Shown: one piece after another, positions 46,591-56,277 of the stretch
Layout of the letters: each line of letters opens with the position of its first letter
Numbering within the stretch: the first letter of the stretch is position 1
Origin: Terebella lapidaria
Taxonomy: Eukaryota; Annelida; Polychaeta; Terebellida; Terebellidae
Assembly: GCA_949152475.1 (NCBI GenBank)
Contig: OX424558.1
Span: 36,962,651 to 37,026,650, forward strand
Length of the DNA stretch: 64,000 nucleotides
Reading direction: 5' to 3'
The notes under the pieces: model-generated
What the model was told of the DNA's origin: nothing
Databases searched by the model: none
The model's input: the letters and a program-made list of their open reading frames with translations, nothing else
Program-made: the position numbers and the translations under genes

Positions 46591-48069
46591 TTGAACTCTC
46601 GTTCAGACTGCCGCCGATTGGTCGTCGGCGGGAACAGCAGGCGAAGTTGACGAGCAACCTCGCCGAACGTCACTGTTCCCACCGGCAGACACGGCATCAC
46701 GCGGAGAGCTTTCCCTTCCAGGCTCCCCGCGAGGACGTGTCCAGCTTCAGGCTGGGACCATCCTTCGTACACGGCGGTACGCCATACCTGGAGCAAGTAG
46801 TCCTCCAAGTCGGCGTTATCCCCGTTGAACCGTTTCCGCCATGAAGAGTGGTCGGGCCCGTCATCGCGTTTGCTACGCGCCCGACGTGCGGTCCCGGCTC
46901 CGGGGTCGTCCGTGTACTGCGGCAAGTTCCGTGCGCTTCCTGCGTCTGCGGCGGAGTCTGCCGGAGCAAACATCGACGCCGCGGACATAGGAGCAGGGAA
47001 GCTCACGTTTGCCGCCGAGATCATTCTCGCTGAAAACCCACTCTGGCTAGGTGCGGGCGGGGCTCCCATCGAACCTACTGGGTAGGCTCCAGAAGGGGCG
47101 GCAAAGCTTGGGGCCGAAGCCACCTGTTGCCACTGCCCGTCCGACACGCTGTACGTGCCAGGGTAAGTCGACCACGCGGCTTGCGCTCCAACCGTCGGAA
47201 CGGTCGACGCGGTCGCCAACGTGGTGCCTCCGAGCCGCGGGGCAGGCGCGGGTCCCATTGCGGGGGCCACTGGCGCCTGCGGACTCGGCAGGACTTGGGG
47301 AGGGGCTACTGGCCCAGACATCCCCGGACTTAGGGTGACCGACGGGTCAACGCTCGAATGCAGCTGATTCCGCTTGAACAGTACAAGCGCCTCGGATATC
47401 AGCCACCTCTCCCTCTCCGTCAAAGGCCCCGAGTTGCCTTGTGACAGCGGAGAAGGGGAGCGGTTCCGCCGGTCTGATCGTCCCTGATGGGGCGACCGGG
47501 CGCGGTCATAGCGCCCGAGGGGGGCCAGCTCGCCAAGTGCGTCGGTGAGCTGATCCACCACACTGCCCGGTGCGGACCGACCAGAACCCATGCCGGAGGC
47601 TCGCGAGGGAGTCCACCCGGCCGGGTGCGGCATCTGGTACGACTGGTCCGCTCGTCCAGAAGGACCCGCATGCATTGGCGCTCGATTCCGGACGCTCGAA
47701 GGCGTCTTATGGAAGGGTGCCATTTGCCACGGATCTGTTCTGGGCACGGGCGGGCGCGGCGTAGAGCCGTTGCCAGCTCCACCCACCGCGCCTAACACGT
47801 CAAGGTCCGGCCTTGACGGCAACTCCTGCTGCGGCCCCGCGGGGCTCGACTCTACGTCCGAAGACGGAGCCAGGGACGCCGGAGTCGTCTCTGCGGACGG
47901 GGTCTTGTCCACGGAGGTTTCCGCGCATTCCTTCCGGCCGCCGGAGTCACCCGAAGATGTCTCACGGCGGCTGTCGCGCGACCGGGTGTGGTCCGCGACA
48001 TTACCTCCCGTTTCCCCCCCCCTTGGGTTCATCGGCCTTATCTTTGGCCTTATCTCTCTCTTTAGTCAT
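46506..48069 (-). pseudogene. gag: E2 gag, N-terminal and capsid part (two frameshifts)
   Basis: The native start is probably the ATG at 48067-48069 (MTKERDKAKDK, matching MMKERDKAADK of E1). A nine-G run at 48014-48022 has one base more than E1 and throws that start out of frame; an internal ATG at 48032 opens the remaining 508 codons. The frame covers the Ser/Pro-rich N-terminal region and the capsid domain (WRKRFNGDNADLEDYLLQVW). It then runs out at 46506 because 22 bases present in E1 (about 7170-7193) are missing near 46585. Structural protein of the particle; not functional as one chain here. Confidence 0.85.
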
Positions 48070-48168
48070 TCTTCGAGACGTCCTTGAGGAGCGGGCGATC
48101 CCCAGGGACTAAGGAGGCTACAACACTGTGACGGTAGGCTGCGATGGAACACTGTCGGACTGATCCTG

Positions 48169-48180
48169 GTCACGGCACCA
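48169..48180 (-). other. E2 primer-binding site, tRNA-His
   Basis: On the minus strand TGGTGCCGTGAC stands one base after the 5' LTR, as in E1. Confidence 0.8.
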
Positions 48181-48181
48181 A

Positions 48182-48918
48182 TGTAAAGTTATTGACTACC
48201 GTCCGCTCTTCGGGATCCTCGAGGATAGTCCTCTCTCATCCGAGTCCTTGCGGACGCGCATCCGCTATTCCGGATCCTCGCGGCAGGGCCGCTCACCGGA
48301 GGTCGCGGCGGACACGGTAACTACTTCATCATTAACGGTAACCAGGTAACAGCCCACCCGACACTCCCAGGCCTACGGACACCGTTCAGAAACTAGTTCA
48401 TCCCTACGGTGTTAACTGGCGGGGCCTGGCGAGCCGCGGTCTGCCTCGGGGACGGAACCCCGTACAGTCCGACATGCTGGCCAGAGCCTCTGTCACACGT
48501 CCCGGGAAGGGAGAGAGCTGGCGATCCACAGGGCCGAAAGCCCCCGAGTCAGCAACTCGTCTCTCCCAGCCCGGGCCTCCCCACGGAAATCGTCCCCAGG
48601 GCTCTAGGAGCCCACTACTCGCAAACAGGGAACACAAAGCTCATGGCCGAGCCTCGTGTGCGTCCTGTCTCTCGATCTTGGACAATCTCCTCGAACGAGT
48701 CGCTTCCAGTGTATATATAATACACCAGAAACTGTAGGGCGCGCGCGAGGTTAAATCGATCCATTGTTATAGTTTACTGGAGCGTAAATTACAATACGTC
48801 GCCGTGGCAACGCACGCTCGAACGGAGCATGTCAAAACAAGGCCAAGTACGAAAAGGCCACATAAATGGCATTTATGTTTACAATCACCTGCCGCATGCT
48901 TAGGGCAAAATCGCCACA
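48182..48918 (-). repeat. E2 5' LTR (737 bp)
   Basis: Near-identical to 34962-35698 (about three differences by eye). Confidence 0.95.
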
Positions 48919-49529
48919 TATATATATAAGTATCTGATTGGTTCTGTTTTTACATTACATTACACATTACTTTGCCAGTAAGATTCGATGGTGAAAGTAT
49001 TTGCATTCTTATAAAATAATATTCAGTTTTTCGAATCTCTGAAAGGCTGACAACTTTCATCTATTTGTATGGTATTTATTGCGTCTTGAATACCAAATAT
49101 ACATTTATAAACCTTATCACAACAAATGTTTTATGTTCATATTTTTACACAAAATATGAACATATATACATAGTGCTTGAATACCAATATATTTATAGAC
49201 CTTATCACAAAGTTATATGTTCTTACAGAGAATATGAGCATCTAGTTGCAGATATGCTCAACAAAATAAATCACACAAAGACACACTAGCTAAAGGATTA
49301 CAATTTATGTCAGTTCTGTTAAAACTATAGTTAAAAGAGTCTACCATATTTGCATATTCTGGGATAAACTGTATACTTCCATGCGTCATCTGCGTGTTAC
49401 TATTATGGTGGTACCAATTAATCAATTAAACTTTTCTTTATTTTGTTACACGTATTTGTGATTTCATTCAAATATTTCCATTGTAAGATGTTCAGACGTC
49501 AAAAAAAAAAAAAGACATCGAAGAAACGT
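48919..49529. other. 3' flank of copy D
   Basis: A/T-rich sequence with a diverged direct repeat (CTTGAATACCAA text at about 49084 and 49172). On the minus strand an AATAAA at 49437-49442 lies about 90 bp after the copy D stop codon and is a plausible polyadenylation signal. No gene is seen. Confidence 0.45.
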
Positions 49530-50460
49530 TCATCTCGGTTCCATAATGTCTGTAGTAAGGTACACACTCGCTTCCATGTCAGCACCGTCATTCTGGAAGC
49601 TGCCTGGAGCATGCTGTAAGTGAGGTGCAGTGCGAGCTGTAGCTACGTCCAAGCGTGAGGGTCCTCTGCTTGAAGCCCCGGCTTTGCCTGGCTGACGTGC
49701 ACCTGTCGTTGTCGCCGCCTTCATACGGTGGTTCCGCTTTGCCAGGCATTTCTGGGTCGCGGTCTCGTCCAGTTCATTGTATTTCAAGCTTGTGATGTTA
49801 CGCCGACGAGGAGCATGGATCGTCGGCTCACATCGGCGTGGTAAATTCATCTGATTCTTATTCAGGCCGTGCAATTCGATGTTGTTCATATCGTTCCTTA
49901 CCGCGGAAGCTGTGTTTCCAGTCTCGATTGGTTCAGAGCATAGGCTCTGTTGTTGCTTCCTAAAAAAATTGATAAGGTACCATATATAGCTGAATATTTT
50001 ACACGTGGACACATTTTAATATATTTTGGAGAAATAATGAAGTAACTACCTGCACACAGGAGTGCATGTCAATACTGCGGCCATCACAGACACAATCAAG
50101 ACTAGAACACCGACAGCACCAGTCACAGCATACAGCAGCCACTTCAGGTCATCATCTGATCGAGGGAACATCATTATCAGTTTTGTTATATTTATGAAAA
50201 TGTATTTGTTCAGTTATATATGCAGCATGTTAGATGCACAACTATATATTATGAAAATACTACTAGTATTTAAAAAGTAATATAAAAATATTTTTTTTCA
50301 CCAAAGACAACTTTGACTTCAGGGCTCTCAACAACTTCGCCATCAACAGTGACGCTTGTGTCACTGAACCCTGTAATTGTTTTTGTGGGAGGTTTAGGCC
50401 TATCAGTTGTGGAACTGAGCGTTGTATGTGATGTCGGTAGGCCTACTGGAGTTGGTTGAA
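49530..50460 (-). CDS. Receptor family copy D: stalk, membrane and tail exons (exons 3-5)
   Basis: Exon 3 (50302-50460) encodes a 53-residue Thr/Ser/Pro stalk, exon 4 (50050-50155) one membrane helix (WLLYAVTGAVGVLVLIVSVM and following), and exon 5 (49530-49959) a 143-codon tail ending at TGA. Splice phases equal those of copy C. The tail keeps the tyrosine motif as LKYNEL, which fits an ITIM-like pattern, and also VYLTT near the end. Exons 1 and 2 are not in the window; they would lie to the right of E3, because an E3-type LTR begins 55 bp upstream in intron 2. Exon 3 and its flanking intron are almost identical to the start of copy B exon 3, so the two copies recently shared sequence. Confidence 0.75.
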
Positions 50461-50514
50461 CTGAAAACGTCAGAACTTTTTATTAGATGAAGTACCTGGA
50501 TGCAACATTGACTG

Positions 50515-51245
50515 TGTAGCGATTTTACGATTGATGGTTATTTGGTGCCGTGGTTGTTTCTCGTTGTGTTTATTTTTTCGTATAGTCTTTTTGTAGTACC
50601 TCTCGTCTCTGCGTCCGAACGCTATAGACAATTAATAGTGAGACGTCCGCAATTCCATAGTATTTCTCTGGTTAGAGAAAAGTGCTGAAGACATATTAAT
50701 TCAAAGACACGGGTTTTATTACCAAATTCGACAAGTTACTCACTCACAAAATATATGAAATGTTTCCCCAAATTACACAGTGACCAGGTTTAAACTAAGT
50801 CACCGGGCTTTACAATAATAAAAGGTTACACCGGGTCCAGGTTTAGACTAAGACCCTGCTTTAACTTTAGGCATCCGAACTAGCGTCAGTCTCTTCCCAC
50901 GCGAAGTCCATGCAGAGGTGAAGGTTCCCTGGCTCCGCAATTCTTCCGTCTCCGGAGGTAGATACTTGCGGAGGTCGTCTCGACGTCGTCCGCGGAGGTG
51001 TTGCCGGTGCGGAGGTCCTCTGTCTCTGCGGAGGTCTTCCGCGCTGCGGAGGTCTTCTCTCTGCGGAGGTCTTCCGCGCTGCGGAGGTCCCGAGGCTCCG
51101 AAGAGGCTCCTCGTCCTTGCGGAGGGTCCTCCGCACGTCTGCTACACCTCCCTCGTCCGCGGGTGCGGAGGGTCGTCACCTGCGGAGACTGGGTGTCTCC
51201 GCACGTCGGGAAACTTCCCTCGCCACTCCGCGGGTGCGGAGTTTC
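50515..51245 (-). repeat. E3 LTR fragment 1 (731 bp)
   Basis: It begins TGTAGCGATTTTACG, matches 53467-54197 and stops abruptly inside the LTR at GCGGAGTTTC, followed by receptor tail exon sequence. Confidence 0.9.
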
Positions 51246-51936
51246 CAGTTCATTGTATTTCAAGCTTGTGATGTTACGCCGACGAGGAGCATGGATCGTC
51301 GGCTCACATCGGCGTGGTAAATTCATCTGATTCTTATTCAGGCCGTGCAATTCGATGTTGTTCATATCGTTCCTTACCGCGGAAGCTGTGTTTCCAGTCT
51401 CGATTGGTTCAGAGCATAGGCTCTGTTGTTGCTTCCTAAAAAAATTGATAAGGTACCATATATAGCTGAATATTTTACACGTGGACACATTTTAATATAT
51501 TTTGGAGAAATAATGAAGTAACTACCTGCACACAGGAGTGCATGTCAATACTGCGGCCATCACAGACACAGTCAAGACTAGAACACCGACAGCACCAGTC
51601 ACAGCATACAGCAGCCACTTCAGGTCATCATCTGATCGAGGGAACATCATTATCAGTTTTGTTATATTTATGAAAATGTATTTGTTCAGTTATATATGCA
51701 GCATGTTAGATGCACAACTATATATTATGAAAATACTACTAGTATTTAAAAAGTAATATAAAAATACTTTTTTTCACCAAAGACAACTTTGACTTCAGGG
51801 CTCTCAACAACTTCGCCATCAACAGTGACGCTTGTGTCACTGAACCCTGTAATTGTTTTTGTGGGAGGTTTAGGCCTATCAGTTGTGGAACTGAGCGTTG
51901 TATGTGATGTCGGTAGGCCTACTGGAGTTGGTTGAA
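50886..51936 (-). pseudogene. Copy D duplicate 1: stalk, membrane and chimeric tail exons
   Basis: Exon equivalents are 51778-51936, 51526-51631 and 51435 down to 50886. The tail exon keeps its acceptor and first residues through YNEL, then runs into LTR sequence read on the minus strand and stays open for about 117 more codons to 50886. The added part is Arg/Pro/Ser-rich (SAERRPPQ-like text in another frame is a shadow). It lacks exons 1 and 2, so it is a decayed or at most alternatively spliced cassette. Confidence 0.6.
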
Positions 51937-51990
51937 CTGAAAACGTCAGAACTTTTTATTAGATGAAGTACCTGGATGCAACATTGACTG

Positions 51991-52721
51991 TGTAGAGATT
52001 TTACGATTGATGGTTATTTGGTGCCGTGGTTGTTTCTCGTTGTGTTTATTTTTTCGTATAGTCTTTTTGTAGTACCTCTCGTCTCTGCGTCCGAACGCTA
52101 TAGACAATTAATAGTGAGACGTCCGCAATTCCATAGTATTTCTCTGGTTAGAGAAAAGTGCTGAAGACATATTAATTCAAAGACACGGGTTTTATTACCA
52201 AATTCGACAAGTTACTCACTCACAAAATATATGAAATGTTTCCCCAAATTACACAGTGACCAGGTTTAAACTAAGTCACCGGGCTTTACAATAATAAAAG
52301 GTTACACCGGGTCCAGGTTTAGACTAAGACCCTGCTTTAACTTTAGGCATCCGAACTAGCGTCAGTCTCTTCCCACGCGAAGTCCATGCAGAGGTGAAGG
52401 TTCCCTGGCTCCGCAATTCTTCCGTCTCCGGAGGTAGATACTTGCGGAGGTCGTCTCGACGTCGTCCGCGGAGGTGTTGCCGGTGCGGAGGTCCTCTGTC
52501 TCTGCGGAGGTCTTCCGCGCTGCGGAGGTCTTCTCTCTGCGGAGGTCTTCCGCGCTGCGGAGGTCCCGAGGCTCCGAAGAGGCTCCTCGTCCTTGCGGAG
52601 GGTCCTCCGCACGTCTGCTACACCTCCCTCGTCCGCGGGTGCGGAGGGTCGTCACCTGCGGAGACTGGGTGTCTCCGCACGTCGGGAAACTTCCCTCGCC
52701 ACTCCGCGGGTGCGGAGTTTC
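51991..52721 (-). repeat. E3 LTR fragment 2 (731 bp)
   Basis: Identical layout to fragment 1, but beginning TGTAGAGATTTTACG, the same variant as the E3 3' LTR at 53467. Confidence 0.9.
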
Positions 52722-53412
52722 CAGTTCATTGTATTTCAAGCTTGTGATGTTACGCCGACGAGGAGCATGGATCGTCGGCTCACATCGGCGTGGTAAATTC
52801 ATCTGATTCTTATTCAGGCCGTGCAATTCGATGTTGTTCATATCGTTCCTTACCGCGGAAGCTGTGTTTCCAGTCTCGATTGGTTCAGAGCATAGGCTCT
52901 GTTGTTGCTTCCTAAAAAAATTGATAAGGTACCATATATAGCTGAATATTTTACACGTGGACACATTTTAATATATTTTGGAGAAATAATGAAGTAACTA
53001 CCTGCACACAGGAGTGCATGTCAATACTGCGGCCATCACAGACACAGTCAAGACTAGAACACCGACAGCACCAGTCACAGCATACAGCAGCCACTTCAGG
53101 TCATCATCTGATCGAGGGAACATCATTATCAGTTTTGTTATATTTATGAAAATGTATTTGTTCAGTTATATATGCAGCATGTTAGATGCACAACTATATA
53201 TTATGAAAATACTACTAGTATTTAAAAAGTAATATAAAAATACTTTTTTTCACCAAAGACAACTTTGACTTCAGGGCTCTCAACAACTTCGCCATCAACA
53301 GTGACGCTTGTGTCACTGAACCCTGTAATTGTTTTTGTGGGAGGTTTAGGCCTATCAGTTGTGGAACTGAGCGTTGTATGTGATGTCGGTAGGCCTACTG
53401 GAGTTGGTTGAA
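52362..53412 (-). pseudogene. Copy D duplicate 2: stalk, membrane and chimeric tail exons
   Basis: Exon equivalents are 53254-53412, 53002-53107 and 52911 down to 52362, with the same LTR-derived extension as duplicate 1. It shares CACAGTCAAG in the membrane exon with duplicate 1, where copy D has CACAATCAAG, so the duplicates are closer to each other than to copy D. Confidence 0.6.
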
Positions 53413-53466
53413 CTGAAAACGTCAGAACTTTTTATTAGATGAAGTACCTGGATGCAACATTGACTG

Positions 53467-54814
53467 TGTAGAGATTTTACGATTGATGGTTATTTGGTGC
53501 CGTGGTTGTTTCTCGTTGTGTTTATTTTTTCGTATAGTCTTTTTGTAGTACCTCTCGTCTCTGCGTCCGAACGCTATAGACAATTAATAGTGAGACGTCC
53601 GCAATTCCATAGTATTTCTCTGGTTAGAGAAAAGTGCTGAAGACATATTAATTCAAAGACACGGGTTTTATTACCAAATTCGACAAGTTACTCACTCACA
53701 AAATATATGAAATGTTTCCCCAAATTACACAGTGACCAGGTTTAAACTAAGTCACCGGGCTTTACAATAATAAAAGGTTACACCGGGTCCAGGTTTAGAC
53801 TAAGACCCTGCTTTAACTTTAGGCATCCGAACTAGCGTCAGTCTCTTCCCACGCGAAGTCCATGCGGAGGTGAAGGTTCCCTGGCTCTGCAATTCTTCCG
53901 TCTCCGGAGGTAGATACTTGCGGAGGTCGTCTCGACGTCGTCCGCGGAGGTGTTGCCGGTGCGGAGGTCCTCTGTCTCTGCGGAGGTCTTCCGCGCTGCG
54001 GAGGTCTTCTCTCTGCGGAGGTCTTCCGCGCTGCGGAGGTCCCGAGGCTCCGCAGAGGCTCCTCGTCCTTGCGGAGGGTCCTCCGCACGTCTGCTACACC
54101 TCCCTCGTCCGCGGGTGCGGAGGGTCGTCACCTGCGGAGACTGGGTGTCTCCGCACGTCGGGAAACTTCCCTCGCCACTCCGCGGGTGCGGAGTTTCGTC
54201 AGAGACGTCCTTCACAAGTCCGCGGGTGCGGAGGTTCATCTAATGCGGAGACGGAGTGTCTCCGCACATCGGGGAACGTCCCTCACAGGTCCGCGGGTTG
54301 CGGAGGTCTACCAGAGACTTCCCTCACGCTTGCACCAGTGTGCAAGAAGAGATCGCCGCCTTGCCGTCAGCTGCAAGTGAAGAGGGCCGGGGTTCATAAA
54401 TTGAAGGGCCGTTGGACCGGATTCATACGATTGTCTTCATCTGGGACCCACACCCTTCCCGTTGAAATTTCCCTTACATGGAGTCCAGGGGCTCCGCACT
54501 GCGGAGGTCAATATGTGCGGAGGTACGGGAAACTGCTAAGTCCTCTCCCTCGCCTGTCCAAAGGACAGAACCGTCTCAGGGTGATGTGTCTCCTCTGGTA
54601 CCTTGCCCCGACTGACTCTCAGAGAGCTGTGGCTGCCTCCTTATATTGGGCTCTCCACCGGAAGCTGTTCTGCGCATGTGCATGCCTGGTCTTCCGCAAG
54701 CACGTGGCCGATCCTCCGCATGCACGTGGTCGAACCTCCGCAAGAACGTGATCACTCCTCCGCGGGTGGTTTTGCGGAGGAGGACGGTGGTTTTATGAGT
54801 TCGTTATATTTCCA
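53467..54814 (-). repeat. E3 3' LTR (1348 bp)
   Basis: On the minus strand it runs from TGGAAATATAACG to CTACA. The outer border is fixed by the polypurine tract AGAGAGGG directly before TGG, the inner by the match to 63099 onward. About sixteen TGCGGAG words cluster at 53860-54320. Confidence 0.75.
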
Positions 54815-54825
54815 CCCTCTCTGGT
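54815..54825 (-). other. E3 polypurine tract
   Basis: On the minus strand CCAGAGAGGG abuts the TGG start of the 3' LTR. Confidence 0.55.
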
Positions 54826-54892
54826 TTGGACACGTCCTCGTGTCCGGGGTTGTAGGCATCTCTGGTGCCGCTTCCCGCTCCGATGTGCTCCC

Positions 54893-55753
54893 TCACTCCT
54901 GAGACGGAGACTTCGTCAGGAGTCGCCGCAGGGCTTCCTCTCGTTGGTTCTGCTTCCTGCGGAGGCACTCGTTCTCTTCCCGTAGGGACTGCCGCTCCTC
55001 TGTAGCGCGTAGTAGAGCCTCCTCCGCAGTAGCTAGTCGCCGCTGCAACTCGCTGACCCGGGGCAGCTCCCTCAGCTCCTGGAGACGTCGCTCGGCTCGC
55101 TCCTGCGCACGGCGCCCTATCCCCACCAGCTCATCGACCTCGTGTCGGAAGGTGCAGAGCCTCAGCAGGACCCGGTAATGGGCCCCCACCCACGTCTGCA
55201 CCTCCGCGGCGGTAGCGTCTTCCGGAGGTCCGGCGAACCAGTCTCTGTCATGGCCATCCAAGAGCTCGGGCACTATGCCGTCCATGACGACGGAGGTTGC
55301 CGACTTCTGGCTGGCGGGGGTCTGAGGTTCGTCCTCCTCCTCCGAACTGGATCCTCCCGAGCTGGAGAGGGGTCGCAGACTCTCGGCTTCCTGGGTCGTC
55401 ACCACCCGCGTATCACCCGACTGTTGGTCCACGAGAAGGTGCACGACTTCCTGGTCCCGCTCCGGTTCTCCGGCGGTCTCCGGTGGCGCCATGGAGGACT
55501 CTCGCCTTGCCTTCTTCTGGCTCGGGGAGGCCTTCATTCTACTCGGCTGGGTGTCCCGTCTTCGGCTCCCAGAGGACTTCTGCGGGCGCTTCTCCCGCCT
55601 CTCGGTGCTCCGCCGACTCTCTCTCGCCCGCCGGTCATGGCCCAAAAGGTGCCGTTGAAGGTCTCCGTAGCGGGACGTGCGGTAATCGCACCCAGACCTC
55701 TCACACACAAGGAGACGCGGCTTCTCGTGAACTTCCCTCCGGTGCCTGGCCAT
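54893..55753 (-). CDS. E3 ORF3: C2H2-finger and coiled-coil protein of unknown function (286 aa from the internal ATG)
   Basis: A classical C2H2 finger CX4CX12HX3H spans residues 17-39 (CERSGC to HLLGH). Another, CEKCETLV to HRREVH (CX2CX11HX4H), straddles the ATG and is read only if the frame opens upstream, near 55810. A strongly basic Arg/Lys/Ser stretch follows (about 42-75), then an acidic, Ser-rich middle (LSSSGGSSSEEEDE), and a C-terminal Leu/Glu/Arg coiled coil (about 215-275, ELQRRLATAEEALL). No membrane or signal segment is present. It sits between pol and the 3' LTR like ORF3 of E2 and has the same finger, basic, acidic and coiled-coil ingredients, although the sequences do not align by eye. 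DNA or RNA binding is inferred. Confidence 0.75.
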   Translation of the reverse strand: MARHRREVHEKPRLLVCERSGCDYRTSRYGDLQRHLLGHDRRARESRRSTERREKRPQKSSGSRRRDTQPSRMKASPSQKKARRESSMAPPETAGEPERDQEVVHLLVDQQSGDTRVVTTQEAESLRPLSSSGGSSSEEEDEPQTPASQKSATSVVMDGIVPELLDGHDRDWFAGPPEDATAAEVQTWVGAHYRVLLRLCTFRHEVDELVGIGRRAQERAERRLQELRELPRVSELQRRLATAEEALLRATEERQSLREENECLRRKQNQREEALRRLLTKSPSQE

Positions 55754-55767
55754 GTTCTTCTTTAGGA

Positions 55768-55989
55768 CTAAAGTCTCGCACTTCTCACACTTAGTGTGCC
55801 GGGTTTGGCGGATGGGTCATCGTCATCAGTGAGGCCATGGACGTCGTCCATCAGCATCTTGGTCAAGTCGTCTTCACTTTGTCTCTCCTTCGACATCCTG
55901 TCAAACTCTGCACAGATTTGCGGAGGTGCTGCCCTTTTAAAGACTCCCAAAAGTATTTTTCCCCAAATTCTAGGTATTCTCCATGACAT
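55768..55989 (-). pseudogene. E3 ORF3, probable N-terminal part in the adjacent frame
   Basis: A 73-codon frame ends TAG at 55768. It contains an acidic stretch from an internal methionine (MSKERQSEDDLTKMLMDDV). The finger-coding frame is -1 to it and opens after a TGA near 55815. No canonical slippery heptamer is seen in the overlap, so a small indel splitting one original ORF3 is more likely than programmed frameshifting. Confidence 0.5.
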
Positions 55990-56034
55990 CGATTGTCATT
56001 TTACGTCATGACGTCATACCGTTTGTTCGGCTCC

Positions 56035-56150
56035 GCAATGCGGAGGGTGTCTTCCGCACTGCGGAGGTAGGGTCCTCCGCACTGCGGAGGTCCTCCGTAC
56101 CGCGGAGGTTGGTCTTCCGCACTGCGGAGGTAGGTCAGTCTCCGCAGCCG
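56035..56150. repeat. TGCGGAGG / CCTCCGCA motif cluster between E3 pol and ORF3
   Basis: At least four copies of a CCGCACTGCGGAGGT-like palindrome lie in about 115 bp of otherwise A/T-rich sequence. The same word is dense in the LTR and frequent in the coding parts of E3. Confidence 0.6.
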
Positions 56151-56277
56151 GCACCAAACTTCTTTAATATTGAAAATAATTTTCAACATTATTGTCGAGT
56201 TTCTTGTAGTGACGAAAATAATTCCCATCATTGGCACCCGTCTCTGCAAAGGCATCGCGTTTCCATCGCTCCCGATT

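Larger units (their letters stand above)
34962..48918 (-). mobile_element. E2: nearly intact Ty3/Gypsy LTR retrotransposon, 14.0 kb
   Basis: Two 737-bp LTRs flank gag, pol and ORF3 on the minus strand. TATA stands on both sides, consistent with a 4-bp target duplication in an (AT)-rich site. By eye the LTRs differ at only about three positions, so the insertion is recent. The primer site matches tRNA-His. Pol and ORF3 are fully open; gag has a one-base gain in a G-run near its start and a 22-bp deletion before the zinc knuckle. E2 shares its architecture and high similarity with E1 but belongs to a distinct subfamily (LTR differences near 35395-35480). Confidence 0.96.
49770..54197. repeat. 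1476-bp tandem triplication of receptor exons plus E3 LTR fragment
   Basis: Units 49770-51245, 51246-52721 and 52722-54197 are nearly identical. Each joins 745 bp of receptor sequence (part of the tail exon, membrane exon, stalk exon, part of intron 2) to the first 731 bp of the E3 LTR. The junction GAGTTTC/CAGTTCATTG has TC shared by both parents. The third unit continues into the complete LTR of E3. Confidence 0.9.

Noticed and set aside
55768..55830. Programmed -1 frameshift inside E3 ORF3
   Set aside because: The displacement is -1, but I find no slippery heptamer in the overlap; a small indel explains it.
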